A stretch of 64,000 nt of DNA from NCBI GenBank assembly GCA_964058845.1, contig CAXKVR010000237.1:62001-126000 (forward strand), in the 5' to 3' direction. Under the pieces are notes generated by a model. That model was not told where the DNA came from. It searched no databases and saw only the letters and a list, made by a program, of their open reading frames with translations. A program made the position numbers and the translations under genes. Source of the DNA: Carex sylvatica (Eukaryota > Streptophyta > Magnoliopsida > Poales > Cyperaceae). This document shows, piece after piece, positions 36,121 through 46,800 of the stretch (its first letter is position 1; every line of letters begins with the position of its first letter).

Positions 36121-37475
36121 ATGGCACCAAAGAAAAGATCCCGAGTTGAAATGGGTGAAAGTAGTAGAGGTCATGCACAACCTAACAGGGTTATACACCA
36201 TTCAAATACCCACCTGTTCCATAATGCAAGAGCCCATCACAACTACTGTGGCCAATTCCAAGCTCGGAAATTTACCCAATATTTTTACTTTGACAAATCC
36301 ACGGTTACCTTTACACCAAAAGAGGATGGAAAATTACTTGAGTATATCATGCATTAAAATTGGGACAATCTACTAAAGGTTAGTGAACCGTACACTGATA
36401 TACTCACTTGCACCTTTTATGCAAATCTTGTAATCAATGAAAACCCGTTCTATCTCTCTACCTATATATGCGGGAAGGAAATACAACTCACAATTGATTC
36501 GTTGTCTCAATGGCTTGAAATCCCGAATGACGAGGAAGAAATCTATGTTTTGAGAGATTGGTCAAGTGGTTTAATGGAAACCGCCGATCAATACAAGACT
36601 TGGTTTGATCACAAGAACCAAGGTGGAGCACCTCTTTATTGTTCTCATCTTTTGGATCTTCACCGGTTAATTTTTCTCTTCATCAAGAATATTCTAATCT
36701 CGAAAGCAACAATCAAAACCAACATTGAGTGGGGTTCGATGTACTATCTTCGGCATCTCATTCAATTGAATGACAAAAGGTTCAACTTGCCATACATCAT
36801 TCTCCGTCATATGAAAAGTGTTTTCGAAAGCACGGTAGCTCGCTTACCCTATGCCTCTCTCATTCATAAAATAATTTGGGTAAATAGAATTAAAATCCCC
36901 AAGGGTATTCCAAGAGATCAACTGGTACACTTAGTCAATCTCTTGATCAAACTAGGTTGGAAACATGGAAACATGTTGTTGCACCATCCGGTCTACAATG
37001 GTACAAACCAGCAGGTAAGGGAATCAACAAATGGATTCATAAAGAAGGTGTCATTCCTAACCAATATTGGGACCTAAAGGAGAATGAAGAAGAAAATACG
37101 GGTGGGCAAGAACAACCTCAAATGCCGTCTCTTGTGGGTAATATACCACCCGGTACAAATGAAACCGTGGTTTGGTTAGTTGATCAAATGAGAGAACATC
37201 GGTTGGAGGTGCAACAAGGTTTTAGAGATATGGCCGAAGGTTTTAAGGATATCAAGAAGGGATTTCTCGGACTTCGAACAAGTGTTTGCCAAAACACAAG
37301 AGCCATTAGAGATCTTGAAGATGCCACCCATGATCTCAACACTCAATCTGTGAGGCAATTTGGTGCTTCTAGTGGAACGGCATCTCAAACCCTAAACCCC
37401 GATGACATGCAAGGTGACAAAATGCAAGATGAAGGAAATGAAGAAGAAGAAGAGGAGGACAACGACGACGAGTAG
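36121..37475 (+). pseudogene. Accessory ORF downstream of Copia pol (putative plant transposon-protein type)
   Basis: The frame starts MAPKKRSRVEMGESSRG, has one TAA stop at 36355-36357, then continues in the same frame with a stretch characteristic of the plant retrotransposon accessory protein family: TFYANLVINENPFYLST, ICGKEIQLTIDSLSQWLEIP. It reads on to 36958, where ggaaacat is duplicated in tandem (36959-36966, 36967-36974), shifting the frame. The following part, NKWIHKEGVIPNQYWD, a likely coiled coil (DQMREHRLEVQQGFRDM onward) and an acidic tail ending DNDDE, lies in the next frame to 37475. No transmembrane segment is obvious, so an envelope role is not supported. SIRE/Maximus elements often carry an extra ORF at this place. 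Two simple lesions only, so it decayed late. Confidence 0.7.
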
Positions 37476-38150
37476 TTCTACCATTTTTATATTCTTAATT
37501 TCAAACAATGAATTATTAATTTGCATTGCTATGAATTGAACTTTAAAACTTTTGAATGGCATGTTTAATTTGAATTTTTAATTAGTTTAAATTGTAGATT
37601 GAATTGTTTAAATTTGCAATGTATTGATTGAACTATTGAATTGTTGAATTTGATGAATTAAGGATTTAGTACGAGTCTAAATGCAAAAAGTCATTCGCTT
37701 GACTTGCTTGAAATGCTAGATCCTGGAAATTTGTTTATTGATATAGGTATGCATGAGAAGTAGAAATTAATATGAATTGATGACTTGTCAAGGATTAAAT
37801 TGAAAAATTATTTAATGCGTGTACTTGTATATCTTGGAACCTTGACAAGTTATGTAATATGTATTGTGATATGCATGAAATGACTTGTAGTTTTGTCAAG
37901 TAAAATTTTAGGGTAAAACTCTCAATTATATTTCATTAGTAACTTATCGATATAATATTGCTAAATTGAGGGGGGGAGCACTTTGGATATGTGCTTATTT
38001 TTCTCCCTTTCGTCGATTTCCAAAAAGGAAAAAAATTGGTACCAAATGCTAGACATGCAAAATAACAATTGGGTAAACCAAATTGGGTAAAAATTTGATT
38101 TATACACTTACTCGCATTGTATGTTTTGCAAATCGTCAAAAGGGAGAGAT
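37476..38150 (+). other. Copia 3' noncoding region with polypurine tract
   Basis: AT-rich DNA without coding sequence leads to AAAAGGGAGAGA at 38138-38149, the polypurine tract just before the 3' LTR start TGTTGG. The context gtcaaaagggagagattgtt is typical of SIRE-type elements. Confidence 0.7.
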
Positions 38151-39230
38151 TGTTGGTTGTAGCATTAATATTTTTCGTCTATTTGACTAATTTGCAAAAC
38201 ATACAATTATTAAATTTCACAATTTATTTTATTTTTAGAGTTATGCAGGTTCAAGCTAATTGAATTTAAAAGATGGAATGCTTGAACTAAAGAAATCATG
38301 AAGACGCTTATCAAGATTTTAAATTGTAATATTTTAAACTTGGTAAAGTGCGTTTGATGTTGTTTCAACAGTATACAAACATTGGTAACGTTTGGTAACG
38401 TTTGTAAAACATTGTAACGATTTATCTAGTAAGAAAACACTGAAAAACTTAATCAAACAAATAGAATTTTAACCTCAAACGTTACAGATGATTATAAAAC
38501 GTTGTAACATTTTAATTAAATTCTTCTTTCAAAAAATTCTATTTTTGATCAAGTTTTTACAGTGTTAAATCGTTGGTAACATTTTCTAAATGTTTATAAT
38601 GTTTTGATCGATTAACTGAGCTGTCAGGAAATTAAAACATAAATCGCATTTTGAACTAAAACATTGGTAACTTTTTAGGTCAAACAGCTCATTTTTGAGC
38701 TGACACTATAAATATGACTTTGGGGTTTCTTCCCAAAGGATCTCAGCCGACCCTAAACTTCTAAAATGCGATTTTCTGAGAGCTTTAGTTACTCCATTGT
38801 TGTGAGAGCTTAAAACTTTAAAATCCCTCAAACAACCTCAAACCCACTTCACTAATCTCAAGTTATATTAGATTAGAGTAATCTATTGAGTGTTTCTCTT
38901 GAATAACTTAAACTTATAGACCTTGTTCTCATCTCTAGGAGACCGTGTGACTTCCCTTGGTTGTAAGGGCTCGTCGGATCTCGTTTCTAGTTGGTCGATT
39001 GACTTTTTGCTTGGATTATAAGGGCTCAACGGTTCACAAGTTGTAATCCTTTCATATTGGGTAATAGAAAGACACACTAGAAAAGGTTGCGAAGCCCCAG
39101 AGACGTAGGCCTTTGTTTTGCCGAACTCCGTTATCATCCCGCGTGTCAAATTTCTCTAAAATATTCTATTTACTTTTAATTGTGATTATTTTTTATTTTT
39201 AGAGCAATTAGTGGTGCCCCTAATTCAACA
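38151..39230 (+). repeat. 3' LTR of the SIRE-like Copia element
   Basis: Starts TGTTGGTTGTAGC after the polypurine tract and ends CTAATTCAACA, so TGTTG...CAACA inverted ends bound 1080 nt. A TATA box, TATAAATA, is at 38707-38714. The U3 upstream contains repeated aacattggtaacgtt, acgttgtaacatt and atcgttggtaacatt motifs related to the satellite core (38370-38680). The U5 side has the gacgtaggc and gccgaactccgttatc blocks common in Copia LTRs. The flank ACAAT is the right half of the expected target duplication. The 5' LTR is not in the window. Confidence 0.78.
38707..38714 (+). promoter_or_regulatory. TATA box of the Copia LTR
   Basis: TATAAATA, about 555 nt into the LTR, just downstream of the ACGTT-rich U3 segment. 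Confidence 0.55.
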
Positions 39231-39411
39231 ACAATTTCTCTTAAAAAAGGTTGGCAAGACACGGGAAACATACATCAACTCATCTCCATTCCATTTCGTT
39301 TCTTGAATACAAATTACATCACACCTCGAATCCTTGATTAGATTCCTTACTACAACTGACTTTTCTTCACTACTCAAACCTCTAGTGTTCTAGCACAATA
39401 AGTTAATTTTT
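39231..39411 (-). pseudogene. LINE ORF2, first part of the endonuclease domain, cut by the Copia LTR
   Basis: The minus strand from 39411 reads MKKINLLC, a TAG where plant LINEs have Trp, then NTRGLSSEEKSVVVRNLIKD and CDVICIQETKWNGDE. WNxRGL and QETK are the first conserved motifs of the APE-type endonuclease; the Glu of QET is a metal ligand. The frame ends abruptly at 39231, the outer edge of the Copia 3' LTR. It starts about 75 nt after the end of ORF1, normal LINE spacing. Confidence 0.8.
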
Positions 39412-39486
39412 TTCATTGTATACATAACAAAAAAAATTAAGCAACTCAACAAAAACAGACCCTAACTAAGCGGAAAAACTTGGTAC

Positions 39487-41816
39487 TTAATCCGCTTGGT
39501 CTGTCTCTAACTCCATGTCATCAGCCGACTTCGGGCTAAATTGGGAGTAGTAGAGCCCATCTGCGTCTGGCCCATCTATGAGAGGGGAGTCATCCCAGGT
39601 TTGTCTTTCAGTTGCCATTGGTGTCGCCTGGGATTGCTCTTCCGAGGGCTCGTCTTGTGCTTTTTCTACTTGGCCAGCATGTTGAAGTGTTGCCCTTTCT
39701 TCATTATCTTCTATAATGACCTGCTCCACTTCTTTGAGCTGAAGCCCACATACATCCGCTAATTTCTCGGAATGGGCTTGTTTAACGTTGATTTCACAAA
39801 TTCCATCTGGGCCGAGGTTGGCATGTGCATTTTTTTCTAATGAGCCTGCTTCTCCTTTGTTTTTGTCTTGCTTCTTCCTTTTGTTTTTGGCGGGCTTGTT
39901 TGCATTCTTGTTAGTTCTGCCCAGGCCCTGTTGTTCAATAAAAAGCTAGAAAGGGATATGGACAGCCTTACCTTTTGGGCCCACCAACTGACGTAGGTAG
40001 AAATCATCAATTTCTTGTCCCATCTGCGTTTCTAGCTGTGTGCCTGTGTCTTATACACGTTTTCAGGGGTAGGCTGTACGAGGTTTGGAACTCCTATAGG
40101 GATCGGATGAGGCGCCTCTTTGTTGACTGGTGGATTTTTATCAACACTAAAAATTGTTGGGGATTAATAGTGGATTTCTCTTACTATCTGTCTTTTCCTG
40201 ATCTTCCTCGTCCCGAGGTATGGGGTGTGTTATTGTACTTTTGGTATGTGAGGTATGTGGGAAAAGTTGTTGCACCTCCAGTGGCTTTGTGTGTGATGGG
40301 TCAGCTGTGGTGTTAGAATGACCCGCCCCATTAGGTTCTAGGGTTTGGTCCACCTCTCGTGTCTGATTAGGATTTGCATCGTCGTTTGTAGGTCCGTTAG
40401 GGTTTCCCTCCGGCGTGTCTCCTATTTCCATCGTGTCCTCCCTATCATCATTGTTCTCCACTATTGAAGGTTTGTATTCAAAGACTTCCATTAGTTTGCG
40501 AAGAATAGAACCATCATCGTCGATTACTTTTGGACCTGTCAGTGCTTGTAAAAGCGCCGGTGTTAAAGCCTCTGTTGGTAGACCTGAGCACATCTCTCTG
40601 AGGGCTCTTCTTGATATGATAAGAGGTTCTTCTGCAAATGTTTTATGACGATGTTTGATATCCTCCTCTGTTGGTGGTGGACGGATTGTTACCGATCTAG
40701 GGTGTCTTGGAGGGTGTGGGGGAATATCCACGGCCTTGTATACTGCTCCCTTGTCCCATACAATCAGTTTTACAGGGACCGTGAACTCCATTGCCCCTGC
40801 TGTGAGTACCATGTTTTTAGGAATACCCAAGTCATCTGTTGCTATAGCCACCTTCCATGCCTTCTTGTCTGTAGTAATTTCTAGCTGAACCATGCCGAGG
40901 TACGTGCCAAATTTATATATCGCTTTTATAATCTGCTTTTTGTGCCATAGAAGTATGGGGTGGCCAACCAGTTCTAAGAGAATCTTGAATCTTGGAATGA
41001 TAATTGTTGTGGCATCATCATGCGGTGATCATTGGGTGAAGGTCATTCCCTGGTCCCATAGTTCTGGCGATGTCGCCTTGATAAAATTTACCACTTTCAG
41101 ACCATCTAGTAAGTGAATGATAAAATGACTCCTAGTCAGTTCTGAGATTCTGATCTATTCTTCTCTAACTAGGCATGTTTGAACCGCAATGTTGACCACT
41201 TGGTTTAGCTGAACCAGTAAGGGATATTTTGCAGTGTGCATGACTACATCTTTGCTCAAGTTCTCTAGTTCTTGGAAGTACTCTTCGTCGCGATCTATAA
41301 ATATGTGGACTCTTTCTGGGCGGTCATCCGACATTGGGGGGTTTGATGGGTATTCTGAACCAGTCAAAAGTTCATCAAAATTGGGTTCTCCCCGAGTCAG
41401 CTGCATTTCAAGTTGCACCGGGCTGAAAGGTCTCGCGTTGGGGTTCAATTTGTTCAGGTTACATCTTGAGGCTATGTGACCCTCCTTATAGCACCAGCCG
41501 CATTTTTGGCCTTTTTGCAGGCAGCTACCGTGTGGCCAGTGTGGAGGCACATAAAGCATTGTCCCCACCATTCCGGGAAGGTCGGGGAAGGTGGGAAGCG
41601 CAAAAGGGTTGGGCTATGTGGAGAAGCGAAGTACTGAACTCTGGTGGGTGATCGTGGTGATGAATGTGTGGAGTGTCGTGAGTTGCTTGAATTAGGCCTG
41701 GAGGTAAGAGAAGAGGTGTGAGGGGTTCCTCATGAGGACTGGGAAGCAGTGGTACTTTCGCTGACTATCTATGTGTACGGTAGGTTGCCGGAGTTTGGGG
41801 TGTAGGGGCAGACATG
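39487..41816 (-). pseudogene. LINE ORF1 (gag-like, two zinc knuckles and DUF4283-like domain), frameshifted
   Basis: The likely ATG is at 41816 (MSAPTPQTPATYR), followed by a stop (TAG) after 16 codons. Downstream on the minus strand come a zinc knuckle CFMCLHTGHTVAAC (frame near 41540) and a second, CGWCYKEGHIASRC (41490-41450), in different frames. A region reading ISELTRSHFIIHLLDGLKVV, then TTIIIPRFKILLELVG and KFGTYLGMVQLEITTDKKAW resembles DUF4283-like ORF1 proteins. A Pro/Asp-rich acidic part and a Lys-rich stretch (KPAKNKRKKQDKNK, near 39880) follow, ending METDQAD-like at 39487. ORF1 proteins of this type bind LINE RNA. At least three lesions break it. Identity as LINE ORF1 is strongly supported by the endonuclease start just after it. 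Confidence 0.72.
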
Positions 41817-42900
41817 TTCTATCTCCTAGTCAGTTAGGGTGCGCCAGCCATCAGGGAAACGTCAACGGCGGCGGACGACCTGGCATTCATAGGTGGCCAT
41901 CGGTTTGAGTTGGGTTGGGTTAGGTTTTCGCCTAGTTGCGTCTAATTCTCTCTCATTTTATTTCTCTCCTTCTCTCTCCCTCGTCTCTTTCCCTCTCGCT
42001 GCCTTAAGAAAAAATGAAATCAGACTCTCTCTCTCTCTCGCGTTGTCCCGTCGAATATCAGAACACCACACCAAATTTATTGTGAAACGATGAAAGTTGC
42101 CTCTGTCTTTCCGTGGTCAGTCAACCGTACTAGCTATTGCGTGTGATTTTTCCTTGATTACGGGTATATATGCTTCCCCTGTCCTCTCTTGTTGTTTGTT
42201 GCTCTTTTCTACTCTCTCATGTGATGAGACAACTCTTTCCCTCTCTCTTTCTCGATTTTTGCCTCTTATTTGAGATTTGAAAAACCCTAGAGATTTTGAG
42301 GATTTTTCTTTGAGATTGTGTGTATTTTTCTAGTGCATTGTGGTATTTCCTTTGTGTTGATTCGATGCTGTTGGTGCTCCTCTTTGCTTGCTAGCCGAGC
42401 TAAATAGCCAGAGGTAAGAATGACTTTTTGTGCCGGCCTTTAAAATTCCATTCTTGCGATCCCTTCTTCCCGGTTAGTTGAGCAACTCTTAGTTAATGTC
42501 TTGATTTCGTCTTGTGCGGGTTGTTCATTTTCTCAGCAAGACACTCGTGTGGCTGTGCCTTGCTTCTCTGGTTCTTTCCCCTGTTCTGTTCTTGCTTAGT
42601 GCTCTGATTTGTATCTGGGGTGCTTGATTTTGGGATCGTGATCTGTTCTGTGTGTATGGCTGAATTTCCTTGTCTCGTGACCTGTTTTGATGTGTTCTTG
42701 TGACTGTTGTGTTGTTGTATTGATGTGGATGTTGTTGGTACCAATGTAGATATTGGTACGGTTTTGACTTGCTTTACCAGACTTGGAACCGGCAGGAACC
42801 AATTTGTGATTATTTGAAAAACTAGGGTTGATTTCATAAAAATCATACCCTTATTACGATTAATTAGATGTGAGGGTCTTTTATGCATAAATGAGGCCCC
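41817..42900. other. Probable LINE 5' leader and flank; no gene seen
   Basis: Upstream of ORF1 on the minus strand the sequence has GA-rich runs (41945-42040), as in a 5' UTR. Further right, the plus strand looks like a plant leader with tttttctttgagattgtgtg and agccagaggtaag (42410), perhaps the end of another LTR. Open frames at 42493-42888 have no family features. Confidence 0.4.
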
Positions 42901-44682
42901 TGTGAGAATTAATATTATATAGGGTCTGTTTTGGAAATGTGCAGAGGTTTACACTTGAACCCTTGTAAAAATAAATAATTAAGAAGGCCTTTTGAGCCTT
43001 TGGTTTCTGCTAGGCCGAAATCAACTTATTAATAAGTTGAGGAGGGTTTGAGCTTTCTTTATGGGCCTATGCAGAAATTTAATGAAAATGATTAAAAGTG
43101 GGCTTTGGATTGAAATAAAATTATGGTATTTGGTTTTCCCAAGAAGCGTAATTGTTGGATTAAAACGTGGCATTAAAAAGTTTAACTTTTATAAAGAATC
43201 AATTAAAATCGAATGCTTACGTAAACTTAAACTAGCTCGGGAAATGATTACACCGTTCAGGATCTTGATGCCTCGATGATAGCTCATAACATAATTTGAG
43301 CAGATACTAAAATAATCCAATTGGACATCTGTATGATCTCGAAACAAATCAAACTAAAACACCCAACGCATTAAATAAAATAAAAGTTTCATAAATAAGT
43401 TTTAATTAAAAATTTTAAATTTTTCGAAATTTTTATAAAAACTTAGTTGCTAATTAATAAAGGACAATTAATTAGCAACAAAAAGTATTGTTTTATACTT
43501 AGATTCGACACGCCGAGATAAACATAAAATTAGAGTAGTTATAAAATATCGAATTGTGCGGCTTAGTTAGAAATGATTTGAAATGCATAAAATAGATAAA
43601 CAATTCGTTTTAAAAAATTTATAAATAAATTACGTATCTAAATTATAAACTAACTAAAATATATTAAACTAACAATATTAGTTTAGTGATAATTACAAAG
43701 TTTACACCTTTATTAAAATAGTAGCATTATGTAAACTTTAATAATAAAACTAACTTGCAAAATTGAAATTTAAAGTAAATAAGTAATTAGGATATATTAA
43801 ATAGGTAAGAACACGTATAAAATTTCCGTAACTCATGAATAATAATTTTGCGAATATTTTGACATTAGAATTTTTACAAGCAATTTATTTTTAAATTAAA
43901 TTATTAAACTATAAAGTATTTAGATTTAAAATTAGAATAATTTAAATCAAAGTGAATGATCAATATCTGACGAACTTATAAATTAATATTAATGCTAAGC
44001 TCGATGGCATGAAAGTAAATGATCAATATCTGACTAACCGGTTCAGTCCGACTGGCTGAATCGATAATTTTTATAAAACCAAAATAATCAAAAATACAAC
44101 TTAAACATATTACATGGTGCGAGTGTTAGAATAATTTAGAGTAGATATTAATTAGTTATTATTACATAATTTCATATCAGCTCCAGTAGGAGTCTGATCC
44201 GTGGACTGATCCAGTTGACACGCAGTTCAGGGCATACGCTCCCGCTAATTTCACTGAGAGTTAGCCATCGCGTCTTCAGCCTTTCAGGTGTGGGATATCT
44301 GAATTATTCTTTTCGTGGGCGTACTCTTACCAAGTCGATCCATTTGACCTGACATCGGCACTTTATTTTAAGTAGATGCATTAAAACTATATTGCATAAC
44401 CCCTGAAAAATTCGAATTTACTTTATTTTAGGAGTAAAGTAATTAAATAATATTATATATATATTATTAAAATATTAGGTTATTAGTTTGTCTCCTTCCC
44501 GTAGAAGACAATATATTATTATTATTATTTTACGTGCATACGCATGCATTGGTGAGAGATGAGTAGAGCCGGGTGACTTCGTTCCATCTTGGTGTCACTT
44601 GGCATGGGACGGTCCGACAGCCACTGAGCCGAGCATCACTTGACTCTCGGATGGCTTTAGGATTTATATTATATGTATAAAC
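42901..44682. other. AT-rich intergenic or decayed repeat DNA
   Basis: No coding sequence, RNA gene or LTR boundary is convincing. 44180-44340 and 44540-44650 are less AT-rich (for example gtcacttggcatgggacggt) and read like pieces of old LTRs, but I cannot assign them. Confidence 0.4.
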
Positions 44683-46618
44683 TGTTAGGGTTTTGACAGT
44701 TCAAACCTATTGATTAGCTTAAGGTGCGAAAAGACCGTAAAATAAAATTTTTACTTCTATCTTAAGCCAAGGATTAAACAGGGTATGTCAGAAAATATTC
44801 CAAGGGGTCCACCTTCTGTATTTCTTTGGCATCAAAATCCCTTTTAATCCTTTTATAGATCTACTCTATAATTATTTTCTAAAGCTTTAATTTATTTACA
44901 AATTAAATAGATTAATATAACATGTTTATACCTTGTTTCCAAAATCTAATTGGAATGCAGACTTCTGATATCTCTATTGATTATCCACCAGGACTAACCA
45001 GAGAGCAGTTTATTTCTTTTGTCAGAAATACTATAAACTGTGGAATTATGCAAAAATACTATTCATTGAGAAAAAAGACAAAATAGTATTAGTCACAATC
45101 TGCTAAATGGTAAAGGTTATCATAAGCATGTGATTCTTATCCACCGTGTGCTTCGCAAGAATACTACTCACCGACCCTGTGAACTCTAAACAACCATAAA
45201 CCGAGAAAGAGAGAAAAATAGAAACTCGAATTGATCTGACATTTCGATACGATGTGAATTAGTGATCTTTCTCTCTACCCTCACCCCTCTATTTATAAGC
45301 ATTTTGAGGAGGTTCATCAATGACCGAAATACCCCCAAAGTTTCCAAAATTACCAAAATGCCATTGAATGGATAAGAATGATGACATGTCATGTGGATAG
45401 GGATAATGACATGTCAAGCGGATAAGGATGACATGTAAAAAGACTAAAATGCCCTCGGTCCAAATTCAATTAATATCTATATAATTATTCTGAACAATTA
45501 TATTTCTTGCGGTTTGTTGTTTCGGTAACTTTTATAAGACGTACCGTGTACGTTTATAAATTAACCTTTTGTTTTTACTTTGCCATTTTTATATGACATT
45601 TATAATTTAATTATAATACATATAATTAATTATAACTATCTTATTATTAATAATAATCAATTTATAATTAATCAATAAAATTCTCCGATTAACTCCTATA
45701 CGGTGTGACCCAATGGGATCTGTGTTATGTTGGTAAATAGAATTAAAAAATATTTTAACTTCTATAATCATAGGAGGTATCTGACATCTGCATTGTGACC
45801 ATCCAATTACACATATGATGTTGTACTGTACAATATCACGATCCAGTAAACTATTTTACTTGTGTTAATTATTTTGTCTCACAGCTATCAGATCAGTTTC
45901 AATGTAGGTTTGTGTCATCCTTGCAAACTTAATCTTTTCTTGATCTTGAGCAGATTATCAAATATAATTACTCTTGTAATTATACTGCTAGCAAATAATC
46001 TTACTCTATCAAGGGGCCCAGTGATGCTATAACACGTATAGAGATACGAGGGACAATAGTACATTTAGTAAACCATCACTTCCTCAGCTAAGATATGCAT
46101 ACGGAAGTGCTACTGTTATAACTACTTTTTACGGACAGCGGTAGATAACACTCACACATACACATCTCTTAGTATGAACGATGAATACCTCATACTGTAG
46201 AACTTAATATTGAATGAAAATATTAATGACACGAATACAATTCTATTTAATGTTTCGTTCGGGGTCTATCAAATATCATATTCCTAGAACACGTATCTAT
46301 GTGATTAAAATGACATCTCTTGTCAGTGGTCTGTAAAACTTGACCATCTTTTAATCCACATACTAACCTTGTAGCGGTCAATTAGTGTTCCTGCTAATTA
46401 CCTTGGTTAGCGACTTTTAAGAATACATATCATCTATATTATGGAGTTTCACAATTCCAGTGATGAACTCGAAATGATCCATAAACACAATAATACTCAA
46501 GGCAACAAAATGATATATAATTAAACATTCAATTCATGAACAAAGCTTTATGATAAATTATTGTATTATTGACTTCTATAATTTATATTATTGACTTCTA
46601 GATTATTACAAACTAACA
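44683..46618 (-). repeat. 3' LTR of a minus-strand Copia element
   Basis: In plus reading it starts TGTTAGGGTTTTGACAG and ends ACAAACTAACA, giving inverted ends TGTTAG/CTAACA over 1936 nt. On the minus strand AAGTGGGAGAT (46619-46629), a Copia-type polypurine tract, directly precedes it. A TATA box, TATAAATAG, lies at 45289-45297 with GC-richer DNA after it. The end of pol is on the right (46708). The candidate left target flank is TAAAC. Confidence 0.62.
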
Positions 46619-46707
46619 ATCTCCCACTTAAGCTAGGAGCCAATCATCGTAGGCCCTACTTATACAAATCTCTAATATTCTAAAATCTCATAGATATAAA
46701 GAAAGTC

Positions 46708-46800
46708 TCATAGCCAATCTCTTATGTGTCTTAGACCCATAAAAACCGTATGCAACTGGTGCTTGGCTTGAGGAAGATGTTTTATGAGTGAAACAACTGT
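46708..46800 (-). pseudogene. C-terminal end of a Copia pol (minus strand)
   Basis: The minus strand reads a short stretch ending MGLRHIRDWL and a TGA at 46708-46710. This is the usual C-terminus of Tork/Ale-like Copia polyproteins, about 80 nt before the polypurine tract. The rest of pol is absent to the right. Confidence 0.5.

Larger units (their letters stand above)
2945..39230 (+). mobile_element. SIRE/Maximus-like Ty1-Copia element, 5'-truncated, with nested insertions and an internal satellite array
   Basis: Domain order on the plus strand is gag with two CCHC knuckles, protease, integrase, RT, RNase H (to 17.65 kb), an accessory ORF (36.1-37.5 kb), a polypurine tract (38138) and a 3' LTR (38151-39230). 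Long gag and an extra ORF after pol are typical of the SIRE/Maximus lineage. The 5' LTR, primer site and first part of gag are missing. The reading starts inside gag at WDALVNRYEGN (2963), next to an unrelated repeat. Inside the element sit a 9.4-kb Gypsy insertion and a 17.5-kb satellite, which inflate a body of about 9-10 kb to 36 kb. Many stops and frameshifts make it non-functional. It interrupts a LINE endonuclease at 39231; the right flank ACAAT is the expected half of a 5-bp target duplication. Confidence 0.8.

Noticed and set aside
36121..37475. Envelope-like protein of the SIRE type
   Set aside because: No transmembrane segment or signal peptide could be seen; the FYANL-type domain points to the plant transposon accessory family instead.
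42493..42888. 131-codon Thr/Ser/Gln-rich minus frame
   Set aside because: Low complexity, opposite to a leader-like plus-strand sequence; no domain.
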